From assembly GCA_903813345.2 (NCBI GenBank), contig CAIIXF020000012.1, positions 32,994,572-33,058,571 of the forward strand: DNA of 64,000 nucleotides, in the 5' to 3' direction. Shown in pieces: positions 12,252-25,100 of this stretch. Position 1 is the stretch's first letter; every line of letters starts with the position of its first letter. The notes beneath the pieces are model-generated. The model was not told the DNA's origin. It made no database searches and saw only the letters and a list, made by a program, of their open reading frames with translations. The translations under genes and the position numbers were made by a program. The DNA is from Owenia fusiformis. Taxonomy: Eukaryota; Annelida; Polychaeta; Sabellida; Oweniidae.

Positions 12252-13373
12252 ATGGATCTACCAAGTACCGTACAAGAGGTGCCCACTCCCTGTCTTTTAG
12301 TAGACCTGGACCGTGTGAAGAAAAATTGCACAGCAATGAGGGAAAGATGTGAAAATCTTGGATTGCAGCTACGTTGTCATATGAAAACCCATAAAACTTT
12401 AGAACTGGGTGAGATAATGACGAATGGGTCAAAGCGCTGCATAACTGTTTCAACAATAAAGGAAGCCCAGTTTTTTGCCGATGGTGGATACGATGATATT
12501 CTATATGCATATCCCCTTACAGCGAATAAAATCCCGATTCTTCAAGGATTTGTGAATAAACTTGAGTCATTTCATGTTACAGTTGATTCCGATTATAACC
12601 TGGATATTCTCCGTGATTCGACCTTGAATGATGGGAAAAAATGGTCTGTGTTTGTTATGGTTGATACAGGCTATGGTAGAGATGGAGTAAAATGGGATGA
12701 CAAGGCAGCCGTTGATTTCATACTTCGCGTTAACGAGTCACCCAATATTGTTTTTCAAGGCTTGTATACCCATGAAGGAATTGCATATAATGCAAGAGGA
12801 AGAGATCAATTACGAACGATAGGTGGCACTGTTGTAGATAATATCGCAAGTTTAGCACAACGGTTGAAAGAGGCGGGAATTGAATGTTGCAATGTTGGGA
12901 TAGGCTCTACCCCTTCTGCTAGTCATCCTCCATCGAACACCAACCTCCTGACAGAACTACATCCTGGCAATTATGTCTTCTACGACAGCATGCAAGCCAT
13001 GATAGGTTCATGCACAAAGGATGACATCGCTTGTCGAGTTGCTACACGAGTCGTTAACCATCTATCACATAGCAACAGCCTGTTGATTGACTGCGGATGG
13101 GAGGGGCTTAGCCTTGATGGTAAAGATGAACTCCCGACGGGATTCTGCATGTTCCAGAATAATCCAAACCTGAAACTTGTGAAGATGACGCAAGAAATCG
13201 GAACGGTCCAAGCCGTAGAAGGGACACTAGATTTCAGTAAATATCCACTGGGGTCCATGCTGTATATGTACCCCTATCACGCATGTGCTACTGCTTCTAT
13301 GCATCCGGTGTATTACATACATGAGGGAGATAATATTATTGACACATATTCCCCTTGTAGAGGGTGGTATTAA
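12252..13373 (+). CDS. D-serine dehydratase / D-threonine aldolase-like PLP enzyme
   Basis: A 373-aa protein of the fold-type III PLP family (alanine-racemase-like barrel, DSD1/D-threonine aldolase-like group). The family uses PLP and a metal either to dehydrate D-serine to pyruvate and ammonia or to cleave D-threonine-type beta-hydroxy amino acids. Seen here: the N-terminal VPTPCLLVDLDR signature; the HMKTHK motif with K45 as the PLP Schiff-base lysine; GLYTHEG near the middle; and PYHAC near the end, where H343 and C345 match the zinc ligands of vertebrate D-serine dehydratase. The length fits the roughly 375-aa family norm, and no intron interrupts the frame. The frame stays open upstream to 12192, but the ATG at 12252 is preferred: it has a good context (GCCATGG), lies just after a splice-acceptor-like sequence, and puts the PLP lysine at the family position. 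It is convergent with the RasGAP gene. Which D-amino acid is used cannot be read from sequence; cytosolic location is inferred from the absence of a signal peptide. Confidence 0.93.
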   Translation: MDLPSTVQEVPTPCLLVDLDRVKKNCTAMRERCENLGLQLRCHMKTHKTLELGEIMTNGSKRCITVSTIKEAQFFADGGYDDILYAYPLTANKIPILQGFVNKLESFHVTVDSDYNLDILRDSTLNDGKKWSVFVMVDTGYGRDGVKWDDKAAVDFILRVNESPNIVFQGLYTHEGIAYNARGRDQLRTIGGTVVDNIASLAQRLKEAGIECCNVGIGSTPSASHPPSNTNLLTELHPGNYVFYDSMQAMIGSCTKDDIACRVATRVVNHLSHSNSLLIDCGWEGLSLDGKDELPTGFCMFQNNPNLKLVKMTQEIGTVQAVEGTLDFSKYPLGSMLYMYPYHACATASMHPVYYIHEGDNIIDTYSPCRGWY

Positions 13374-13619
13374 ATCTAATGATGGGATATTGGACAGTGT
13401 ATCGCTCTTTTGTGGACAATGTATTGCTCTACATATTTACCTGATAAAGATACTAGTATATAAATACAGTATATCAAAAATTGTAACTCAAACAATTTGC
13501 TTGTTATGAACACTTCTAAAAATAATATGTCTAAAAAAGCATTATATGGCTTGATAAAAGCAAAAATAATTTCAAATTGTGACAATTTTTAAAGAAAATT
13601 CCTTTCAACTCTCATCCTT

Positions 13620-14105
13620 AGTCTTTGTTGCCAGATTCATAAATTCAAAAATGCATTAACATGACAAAATGTCACCAACTAGTTGCACATAATTTTAGAG
13701 AGTAATCAGAAGTTACATGAGAAGAGTTTTAAGACAAATAATCTGTTTCCATAGAAACATATGTCCATTGCCATGGTAACTCAAACTGCCAAAAATATGT
13801 TAAAGTAGTAATATATCATATCCGAATGTGTTGGCAATAAAAAAAGTTATTGCAAATGGTTTACAAAATCTTACAAGCCCACTAATTTGTTGCCATGGAA
13901 ATATATATTGGCAGAAATGTGTTGGAACTCATAACATGTGTCTAATGTTCACAAAAGATTGAAGTCAGTCGAAACAGTACTTTCTTGTTACATTATTGGA
14001 AGCTGTAAAAATTTGTTACAGAACTCAGAATGCCAAACACCATCCACAAAAAGTTGGAAACTATAACAAATTTCATAACTTCTGGTGTTGACATAACAAG
14101 AGTAA
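13620..14105. repeat. dispersed repeat family A, long copy
   Basis: Contains 'gccaaacaccatccacaaaa' followed by 'agttggaaactataac' and 'cttctggtgttgacataaca'. It is preceded by text with 'ttgccatgg' and 'tattggcaga' that also precedes the family-A fragment at 49740-49980. This suggests that family A has a longer form of about 350-480 bp. Confidence 0.65.
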
Positions 14106-14120
14106 CTTGGTATATTTTAA

Positions 14121-14222
14121 AAGCTTGGGCTTATTATAAGCTTGTGCTTATTATAAGCTTATGCTTATTATAAGCTTATGCTTATTATAAGCTTATGCTT
14201 ATTATAAGCTTGTGCTTATTAC
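14121..14222. repeat. 17-bp tandem repeat
   Basis: Six near-identical units of AAGCTTATGCTTATTAT; each contains the palindrome ATAAGCTTAT. Confidence 0.95.
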
Positions 14223-15700
14223 TAGTAATTTGTCACTTATAGTCTCAATTTAAGAACAAATATAAGGAGTACACTGTAAATGAAATTTAAGAAGCATATA
14301 TTTATAGCTAAATATAGTATTATAATATTTATAAATATAATATGAATAAAACCCATTATAACATAATGTGCACTGTAAATTTTAACATATCAGTCAAAAA
14401 GAATGTAAAGTGTAAACAATTTGTTTGTTGTGTTTTAAAATATAATACTCTATAATTATAAAACAATAAAGTGGATCAGTAAAAATGAGTATTGTGTAAT
14501 AATTCTACATTTATGTATTCTATCAAAGTCAAACACTTGTAAAAAAAAACACCTCTTTAAATGGAACAACTCTATATTTAATAACTGTAAATGAACAGTC
14601 ATAAAAATATATCCCTGTAAAGTGAACACTCGTATGAATGGAACATTTTTGCAAATCAATAAGCATATCAGGCAAGCGAGGCATACATGTACTTTTCTGT
14701 TTCATTGATTTCAAACATTCAAAAATATTCAATAATATCAATTCTCTCATAAAATAGAGATTTGCTTGTGCATAATATTTCCTGTGTTTTATTGAATAAC
14801 TTCTAGTGTACAAGTGTAAATGTGACTCATGAACAAGATAAAGAAATGATATCTGTATATATAGGCTACTTATGATACCAGAGTTTACCTCTAAAATGAT
14901 GTGCTAAATATGGTTTCAGTCAACAACATATAAAATGACTACTGAAGCATGTCGTGCATATTAAACAATTGATACAACAAAAATGAATCTCAGAAATATC
15001 TGAACAGTATAATTGTGAAATGGGATTTATATTATAACACGTCAAATACGATGTAAAAATTCTTAACTACTCGTACATGTATAATGCTTCTCTTAGTCTC
15101 TAACTTCAACCAATTAGTTGTTTTAAATGACAACAAAAGTTGCCCTTGGATTAGAACTGTAAACCCCCAATAAACTATCTTTAATCATTGCTTTTTAAAC
15201 ATAATATCAATTTGAAATATAAAAAATAAAATAAATATAAGTATCTTTAACAAACATTTCTAAACCTTGGGTTTAGTAATGGAAGTTTCTTCTACAAAGT
15301 ATAATAAAAACTTTGTATTACAGCACTTCCACTGAAAACCCATTTGCACCCAACTAAAAAAAATCAGAAAAACATGTTTTGGAATACTTGGGTGAGAATT
15401 TGTAAAAAAAAAATACAACCAACGTCCTGAGATCTTAATTTCAATCCTTCTTCAGTGACACTGTATCTAATTATCCTTGTGATATTTTAATATACTTTCA
15501 CCAAACATGATAAATTGAACTGTGACCTATATTTACTGGCTTTCATAAAATCATGGTTCTCCCTACCAATTTAAAATTAATTTGAACATTCATGGAGATC
15601 ATTAAGATACTCTGAGCATTTAAACAATGTACCATCAGGAATAGTTAGTTGGTATTATATAGACTCAGGCTAGCTTTTGGAGATTCATGGTATATAGGTT

Positions 15701-16106
15701 TTAGCTAGTTTGAATACTTTTTCGTTTTTCTTCCATTTCTTTGCGTTCAAAAATCTGATGAATTTTTTCCAAGTCTGATATGACATCGAGGAGTTCCGCA
15801 ACAGCTCCCATTTGAGCATCTTTATATGATATTGAACGTCCCAGCAAAATGTCTCGTTGTGAATTTGTGCGGACATCATGACTAGTATTTGCATTTTCAG
15901 CATTTGCACTTTCAGCATTTGCATTTTCAGTATTTGAAATGTTTGCATTTGTTGTATCAGTTTCCCTTGACATATCTTTATTATCCTGTGACACACATTC
16001 AGTTTCCTGTGACACATGTTGAGTATCCTTTGACACACATTCACTATTTTGTGACATATGTTGAGTGTCTTCTGTTACTTCGATTGCTGTTTCTGTATAC
16101 TTTTTC
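15701..16106 (-). CDS. RASAL1/RASA4: RasGAP exon 19 (C-terminal tail, stop TAA)
   Basis: Residues 771-905. Acceptor TTGCAG lies at the high-coordinate side and the stop codon is 15701-15703. The tail is low-complexity: repeats of the type [10 protein letters not shown] followed by [13 protein letters not shown], then a charged helical end ([19 protein letters not shown]). The DNA behind the NANAE part is an 18-bp-like repeat near 15889-15950, so length variation is likely. Confidence 0.92.
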
Positions 16107-19100
16107 CTGCAAGGGAAGATTCATAGTAATAAATTAAAAAATCAACAATTGATCAACATATTACTACAATCCAATAATTACATTTTTAATCAACTTTATT
16201 ATTTTGTTCACTATCTACAATATTTATTTAACTTATTAATTCAATAATAAAAGTACATGACATGTTAAATCTGAAAACAGATATCAAAACTCTTTGAGAA
16301 AATGAAAACCTTATAACCCTTAAAGAATACAGAACCAGAAAACCCTTAAAGAGTTCAAGGGAATCTAACCTGAAAACATCTGCCGCTCGTTGTAACTGAG
16401 AATAGACTAGTTGTGCGTCTACATCTGGGTCTAAGGGGTCTCTCCAGTCTCCTAGGGTTGCTTTACAGTGCGTTCTACAACAGCCATCAGCTGTAAAATA
16501 AACAAGGCACATGATGTGAACGAGATCAAACAATCGAAAAACCTTCAAAATGGACACCAAAAAACAAGATGGCCGCCCGAAAGTTAATCAGCTCTACAAC
16601 AGCCATCAGCTGTAATATGAAAAATATTGAGTCATGTTGATTTTGTGTCTTTTTTGGATGGACTGTCTTGATCTTATTTTCTGGCATTTCTATATAATTT
16701 AGAGATAAGGCATTAACATACAAAATGTTACAGCCAGACATTTGTTACAGACACAGACTGCCAAACACCAACCACTTAAAAAAATAAGTTGGAGGCCAAC
16801 AAAATGTCATCATTTCTGGTGATGACATAGGAACCCGAAAATCAGGCAGTGCTCCTTGAAAGATGTCATAGAGCTATATGATTGCAACAGTGTTTTGCAG
16901 AGGATATACCAAAACCAAATCCTGCCATCTTTTTCTAATCAGAACTGATTTTATTCTAAATGAAAAATCTATAAGCCATTGATGTGAGAGCCATCTTTTA
17001 AACCTTTTCAAAGCTCTTTAATTGGCCAAGTAAGGTACATTGTGACTTTCACTCACCAGATTTCAGTTTTGTTAGACAGCAGGTCCACTTGTTGCCAGAA
17101 AAGGCTCCTGGATGATAGTATTCAAGCAGAAACGTGTTTGTGATACATGTCTTGCGAATTGAAGAAATCCAAGAGGACAAGTCATTCACATTCTGCAATG
17201 GAGACAAATAATGAAAGATAAAAAGGCTCCTGGATTGTAGTACTCCACTGGCTGATCCAGGGGGAGTCCATGGGGCCTACCCCTCCCCCTAAGGTGGGCC
17301 CAAAAATTTTTTTAGAGTCCCCCGAAAGATTTTGTAGGGTCTCAAAAAATGGGCCTTTTTGGACATTACTTGGCCTTTTTGGGCCTTCATTTGGCCAAAT
17401 TATCAAAAAATGGCCTTGAATTTCCAATAGGCCAAAAATTTTATGTTAGACAGCAAGATTTTTTGGCTGATTTGAAATGTAAATGTGTCCCCCCCCTTGT
17501 TGATCCGCCAGTACATTCAACCAGAAATGTGTAAGTGATGCTAGTATTGTGACTTGAAGAAATCCAAAATAAGATTTCTTGAGAGTTATTTTTAAAATTT
17601 TTTTTTTACTAACCTTTGCTTGGAAATACAAAGTCTCAAATGGCTCAGCTGTTTTTTTACAATCTGACCTTGACCCTTGTTTGCCCTGTGCATATTGAGC
17701 ATCGTCATCTGAGTTTCTGTAGATAATCTGACCTATGTGATTTTTTCCAAATGCGTTTTTGTCAACTTTTTCAACGCCAACAATATTGCAAGTGCTGATT
17801 GTATTCCGCACCTGGAAAAATATTGGATACAGGTGTATGTAAATACAGAAAATTTTGGATATGTTAATTCAAAACACAGAAAATATTTGATATGTTAATT
17901 AAAAAATGGAAAATGTTGGAAAACATAAAGGAGAAAATAAAGGATCTGTTAATTTAAACCAAGGAGAATGTATGTGAATTGAAAACATAGAAGTTATTGG
18001 ATAATTAAATTAAAAACTCAGAAAATGTTGGATATGTTTATTGAAAGCAGAATTCGAAAATATTGGATATGTCAAGTAAAAACTCAGAAAATGTTGGATA
18101 TTACAATACCTGGTCTGATGATTTATGTGTGTATGTGAGACTCTCATATTTCAACCAGAAATATCGTTGTTTGAATATTTTCAGGAGATTCTTAGACTTG
18201 TTTGATTTGACACCATCTCTGTATTTTTCCAAATATCCCTCCTTCATTATGACTGATGGGTGGAAAGTACTCCGTCTGCGATACAATCCAGTGATATGCT
18301 CTGAAAAATTATGCTCTCTTGCATTATGGATAAAATACATTGTATCTATGTTATTTGTTTTATTTAAACATTACATTAAGGGCAAACTTGTACTTTATGC
18401 TTTCAGCTTCTGTTTTTTTGAAATGTTCAACTGATTTTGTCACTTTAAAAATCTATTGCCTTGTACTATGGTATTTTAATCATGATCATTACAAAATCTT
18501 AACAGAATGCAATTAATAAGTTTTTTTAATTCCTTTATTTTGTCACTTCCAACCCTTCTAAAATTTGATCTTTCATCAGGACATTTTAACACATAATTAT
18601 CTTTGAATATATAACAATGATTAAGATCCAGATATTCTTCCTTCATTGACCTACTTACCAGCCTTCCCATCAACTTCACAAACACGTTGTAAATATTCCT
18701 TGACGTCAGGCACGCAGAGTTTGATGAAATCATGTAGAGGTTCCATCCACTTTTCTTTTGCTGGGCCAATCTGTACACCAAGGTTCCCAATCGACTGAAT
18801 GACCTGAAATGGTAACCTTAACAAAATAGTAAAAAGGATAAAACGACAAATTAAGAAACAGTAAACTGTAAATTTCTAACTAAGAAATATAGACCGATAT
18901 AGACTCATTTTACCAGGAGTATTGCTCGCGAATATGCCCGGGGGGAAATTTTGACTTTGTCCACAGTTTATAGAAGGCGCGAATACAGTCATGTTCGAAT
19001 CAGAAATAATGCACATGAATGAAAGCTAAAAACAATGGTTTATGAAGTAAAATACCATATATTATCAATTTAGTCCACTGAGAATTATGCATCAATAAAA

Positions 19101-22100
19101 TCTAATCACCTTTGCAGCCAAAGTGAGGCTCCGGCTAAGACGCGCGTCAGGGTGTGCGTCACGCATCGCAAACAGTTTCGGTGATAACACAGCTGGAGCG
19201 AAGAATCGTAGAAACAGAAAGCCAGACACAGAGAGGAATCTGTGGTCCTGAAAAAATATTAAAGTCCTGAAAAATTATACAAATCCTGAAAAAAGTAAAA
19301 GTCACATAAAAAATGCACATTCTTTATAACTTTATACTGTACATACACTAATCAGTTTTGCACAAGATGCAAATATAGCATTCCAGAAGACAGCTGCTTG
19401 TTTGGTGTAGAATTAGCACTGAAAGGTCAACACAAAATTGATGCATAAAACTGATACTCTACACTGAAAAAATGCAAAAGTGGAGTTGCTTTATAAATGG
19501 AAAAATAGATGGCAGTAGAGATTTGATTGGCCCAGAATACCATTACTTATATGGAGATCCCTGACAAAAGGCTTTATTTATCAAATATTTCCAATTGGAT
19601 TAATTTAAAGCTGTTTTGGGATGCAACTAGATGAGATGGTCTTGTTGACATGCCTCTTGTGATTTAACATGAAAATTGTGATCCCTAAATGAGTAAATTA
19701 ACTTTTACGTTTTTTGTTAACATTGGGTCAATTGGAATTTACCCGACCTATTACAGGAAACTTAAAAATTCTAAAAAATTGTATAAATGAAAATAACTGT
19801 GAAAATAAAAGTTGATATAATAGAAAATTCACACAGCTAGAATTCAAATATATCATGAAATAGAAGACAATGTAGCTTTTAATGGTCAAAAATGCAAATC
19901 TCTTTAAATATCATTAAAAATGACATTTCAAAGCCATGATACAAAGCATATCTATTGTATGTTAAGCTGCACATTTATTTGGAAAAACTGCTGTAACTGG
20001 TCACATTATATTCTGTTTTAATATAAAGTATAATATAAAGACAATTCCAGGAAAACTGATTTAGCAAAATTTAAAATTGCTGTAGTTTGAATTCTCCAAA
20101 TTTCTTCTCCAAGTTTTATCAACATTAACATAAACATAAAGTACTATCTCTTATCTTATTAACATTGGATTACTTAATATTCATATAAATTTGCCTAAAA
20201 TCAGATGCAACAAGGATGTTTTTAAAAATTCAATGAAATAACACATTATGCCTGACATGCTTCGGTTTTTCATGGCTAGATATACTGTACATGTAGGATT
20301 TTTCGAAAATGTGAATTCAGACATGCAACTTCATTTGTACAAATATGTATAGTCAATAAAGCTTTACAATCAAGTCTTAAAAAGTTCTTTCATGTCAATT
20401 CAGCTCTGTATTTTAATACATTTTGAACAGCACTCTAGCTCAATACAAAAGGTCCTTTGAATTAAAGAATGTGATTCATTTCCTGTAAGTCTTAATTTTA
20501 TCATGAAAAAGTGATGTGATATAAAAACCCAATACAGCACAGCACCACCTATAAGATAAAACATTAACTATTAGGAAGAGAAACCTTCTTCCGAGAACTT
20601 TGACGATCGATAATAGATAAATTTTGTTCATCTTTTGGAGTCTAGCAGATTTGATATGCTACTTTGACACCTTAGAATTGGCGCTGAGTTCTACGTACTG
20701 CATCAATGGAATGGAATCATTGTACTTGTAATTTTATTTGGAGCCACCCATATTAGCTGAATTGTAAGTAATAGTAATGAGGAAGTAGTAGATCATGGTA
20801 CACCAAAAGATCATCTTAAGAAGTGTAAAGGTTTATTAAATTAAATACATTCCTAAATCACCACTTATAGCCTAAGATCGCACATATTGTGACATATTTT
20901 TTTTAGTTTATGTATTTATTTATTTCATAATACTATTCAACAAATAAATACAGGGCCTCAACGAAGCATTGTTGGTCTTATTGGTTACAATGGTAAAAAT
21001 ACAATGTTACAATGCAAATATGACATTTGCATTTGGCATTTGGGACATTTTTGAAGTTGTGCGTAATTATTTGCAAAGTCAAACATAAAGACTACTGTAG
21101 TTTTGTGAAGTCCAAATATTGTGACAAACATCTGGACGAACTCCTAAAATTATATTGCCAGATTGATACCATGTTACGAATGCTAAGCTTATGAACATGA
21201 TGATCACAGGGATTCTATCTTCAAATCAAAGAAGCTGCACAATCTAAAATAAACCCCACACGTGAAGGTATAGCATCAATTTTGGAAACCCTTGATGCTA
21301 TTATAGAGGACAAATGTAATGTTGCTTATCAGTCAGATCCAAATGAACTTGACATACTCCGGGTGTCCAAAGTTGAATATGAGAGTATGATGACCCATAT
21401 CAAATTTCTTGAGGATAATGAATGCTACTTGGAACTTCTTGAAACTTGTATAAGTCAGTTAGATCAAATTTCAAGTGAGGATCACGAAACAGAGATGGAG
21501 ATCGATGAGAGAAAACAGATCATCAAGGAAAAGGCTATTATACTTTATATCCTATAAAATGTGGAGCATATCCCTAGTGGGACATTAAGTTGCAGACCAA
21601 ACTTGCAGACCAAACAAGTCCACATAAAATTTCACACTTAGTGAGAGATAGTAAAAAGTAGTTAGGAGGGATTTAATATGGGGAATATCACAAAGATGAT
21701 ATCAATATCATCCAAAGGATATAACCCATATCATACCGACAGGTGAATAAGAACAACAATCCCCAAACTATTGATGAGCAAAAGAATATTAAAACAGAGA
21801 TCAGTAGAATTCATTATGACAACATGGACAGGGACACTACGGTGTGTGCAGGAGCTTGGATTGAGCACTTTACAAACTATTGATCTGTCCTTGATGGTGG
21901 TATATGATAATAAAACTTACATCACACAAAACTTACATGTCTTTAGGACAGGTCTAAGAAAAAATTAATGCTTAAGTTTTCAAATAGAGAATTTTTCATA
22001 ATATGAATTCAGACATGCAAGTTCCAACTTTATAACTTTATTTTTTAAATATTTGCAGTCAATATGTGCCAATAAAGTTAAAGAATCATGATAAAAAAGT

Positions 22101-25100
22101 TCTTGTATGTATAAAGAGTAAATGTCAACAAAGCTCTGTATGTTAATACATTTTAAAGATTATATTAAACAGCCCTCTAACTCAATACAAAGTGTACTAT
22201 GGACTATGTTTACCATTTATTAAGAATGTAAGACTACTATTTTAAATTGTATCATGAAAAGGTGATGTTGACCTTAAAACCCAATATACTGTAGCACTGC
22301 CTATAAGATAAAACACTCTGACTAACTAAACAAAGTGCGTAGTATTGATATTCAGAATAACCTTGCCGATCAATATATGGAACTATTTTGTTGTGTTTTG
22401 TAGCCTAGCAGATTTTGTACACTTTTTGGCATCTTAAATGGCCTAAAGATCAACTGCATACAATGGGATCATTTGCATGTAGATTCATTTGGCACAACCT
22501 ACAGCCAAGCTGAAATGTAAGTATGATGGAGTATATAATGTACATGCAGATATGCATAAAGGTTGAGCTCAGCATTTAATAGCATATCATACAGTATTAT
22601 TAGAAATAGCCAAGCTTAACTGTAAGTACCGTGGTAATATATATAATGTACAATAAATGTATATAATGTACAATAAACGCATAAAGGTTGAGCTCAGCAT
22701 TTGATATCATATCATACAGTATTATTAAAAAAACAGCCAAGCTTAGCTGTAAGTACCGTGGTAATATATATAATGTACAATAAATGTATATAATGTACAA
22801 TAAACGCATAAAGGTTGAGCTCAGCATTTGATATCATATCATACAGTATTATTAAAAAAACAGCCAAGCTGAGCCAATTCTTTCTGACTTTAGATCACAC
22901 TGAAGTAACAACTCGATTATATCAAGACACACGTGATCATTATGGCATCGGCATCCTCGAGCCATGATGATGAATTCACAGATCTACTAGAATGCAGGGT
23001 CTGTTTGGGAAACCTAACTGACCCACGGATACTACCATGTCACCATTCTTTCTGTCTACAATGCCTACAGGAAATAGCAAGGAGAAGTTTCCGGAATAGT
23101 ATCAAATGTCCAGAATGCCGTGCACTTTCGACGTAAATAAATATTTCTCATCTTTTTAAGAATAAATCTTTCTTAATTGTTTTAGACACTTATTTTAGAC
23201 GCTTACAAAGACTTGATATGCCAAAGCTGGTTTAAAATATAGCCATGTTACCACTTCTCAAATGGCTGTATTTTTGTATTAATTCAAATATATTTTTCTA
23301 AAAATCTTTTATACATGCCTATAACTTAGTTTAATATGCCAGCACTTAAATGGAAGTGATATCCAGAGTTTGAACTAAGGGATGGTCCACTGGTCACTGC
23401 CAGGTTATTTTTGAATTGGAATTGGATGTTTCCTAGATAGAGGACAATACCATGGCAACTTGTCAGCAATGCCATTTTGACCAGCTCTTCTAAGAACCTT
23501 AGTTCAGTCTCTCTTGACATAACAAATCATTATCACAAAATATTTTCCCTTTTTTAAGTTTACCATCTGAGGGAATTAAAGGACTCAAAAAGGACTTCAT
23601 TCGCAACACAATAATAGAAAAAGTCACCAAATCAAAAGGTGCACAAGTAAAGTCCAAATATTGTGAAAAACACCCAGATGAACTCCTCAAATTATACTGC
23701 CAGATTGATAATAGTATTATATGCTATGAATGCCGAGCTTATGAACATGATGATCACAGGAATTCTATCATCAAAATCAAAGAAGCTGCACAATCTAAAA
23801 TGAACCCCACGCGTGAAGGTATAGCATCAATTTTGGAAACCCTTGATGCTATTATCAAGGACAAATCTAATTTTGCTAATCGACCAGATCCAAATGAGCT
23901 TGACATTCTCCAGTTGTCCAAAGTTGAACAAGAGAGCATGATGACCCATTTGAAATTTCTTGAGGATAACGGTCGATATCTAGAACTTCTTGAAACTTGT
24001 CTTGGACTGGTGGTTCAAATATCAGATGTAAAAAAACAGTGGGATCAAATTAAAAGCCAAACTTTAAGTCAAAGGAGGAGTAAAACTCACGATTTCACTG
24101 CAGGTCAAAGTGCAAATCATAGTTTCAGTGCAGGTCAAAGTGCAAATCACGGTTTCAGTGCAGGTCAAAGTGCAAATCATGGTTTCAGGGCAGGTCAAAG
24201 TGCAAATCATGGTTTCAGTGAAAGTCAAAGTGCAAATCATGGTTTCAGAGCAGGTCAAAGTGCAAATCATGGTTTCAGAGCAGGTCAAAGTGCAAATCAT
24301 GGATTCAGTGCAGGTCAAAGTGCAAATCATGGTTTCAGTGCAAGTCAAAGTGGAAATCAGGGCTTCAGTGCAGGCCAAAGAGAAAACCAATGTTTTAGTA
24401 CTAGTCAAGATTCAATGCAGGGATATACTGTAAACTCAAGTGAAAGCCAAGGCACTTCAGGTTTAATAAATTGGCAAGGCATAAGAAGTATCTTAAGTGA
24501 AATAGGTCAAGAAACTGTAAGGCATGGAAGAGAGACAAAAAAGCGGCCATTTTCATTAACTGACCAAAGAGCAAATCGACAGGTGGATACCAGGCGAAGT
24601 CAATTCAGACTTTCAGTTCAAAGGATAAAAAGGGGTCAAAAGGCAAGACAAAAAAGAAATCGTCAAAGAAGATCAAAGTTCACAGGTACTAACAGGGGTA
24701 ATGCAATGCATAATCAAAGTACAATATCTGATCAAAGTGCAATGCATCATCAAGGTGGAATGTCTGGTCAAACATCCAACAACACAGTACGTCAGCAGAA
24801 TATGTCCAATCAGAATAAAAGTCACAGTACCTCAAATTTGAATATATCTGGTCAAGAAACAATAGCAGAACAACATACTGCATTTTTAAACGATCAATCT
24901 CATCAAATCTCTACATCCTTCAAAGCAAACATAAAGCGGATTGAACTGCATGGTTCAAGACTTGTAAATCCCAACAGCCTTGATGTAGCGATTAGAGACT
25001 TAGTGATAAACGATTCCAGGTTAGTCGTCGTAAGGTGGTTCATTGTGGAGTTTTACAATAAAAGCAATCAACAACTGATCAACATTATTAATAAGCAGAT

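Larger units (their letters stand above)
13374..15700. other. convergent intergenic region
   Basis: Separates the 3' ends of the D-serine dehydratase-like gene (+) and the RasGAP gene (-). It holds a long family-A repeat copy, a 17-bp tandem array and AT-rich filler. A plus-strand AATAAA occurs near 13836. Nothing else codes. A decayed family-C fragment is visible near 15328-15410. Confidence 0.6.

Noticed and set aside
22933-22941. GTG upstream of the TRIM ATG as a start
   Set aside because: Animals start at ATG; the ATG at 22942 is in the same frame and sits in a reasonable context.
24064-24433. Frames of 107-114 codons overlapping TRIM exon 2 in other registers
   Set aside because: Shadows of the 30-bp coding repeat; the sense frame has RING/B-box/NHL context.
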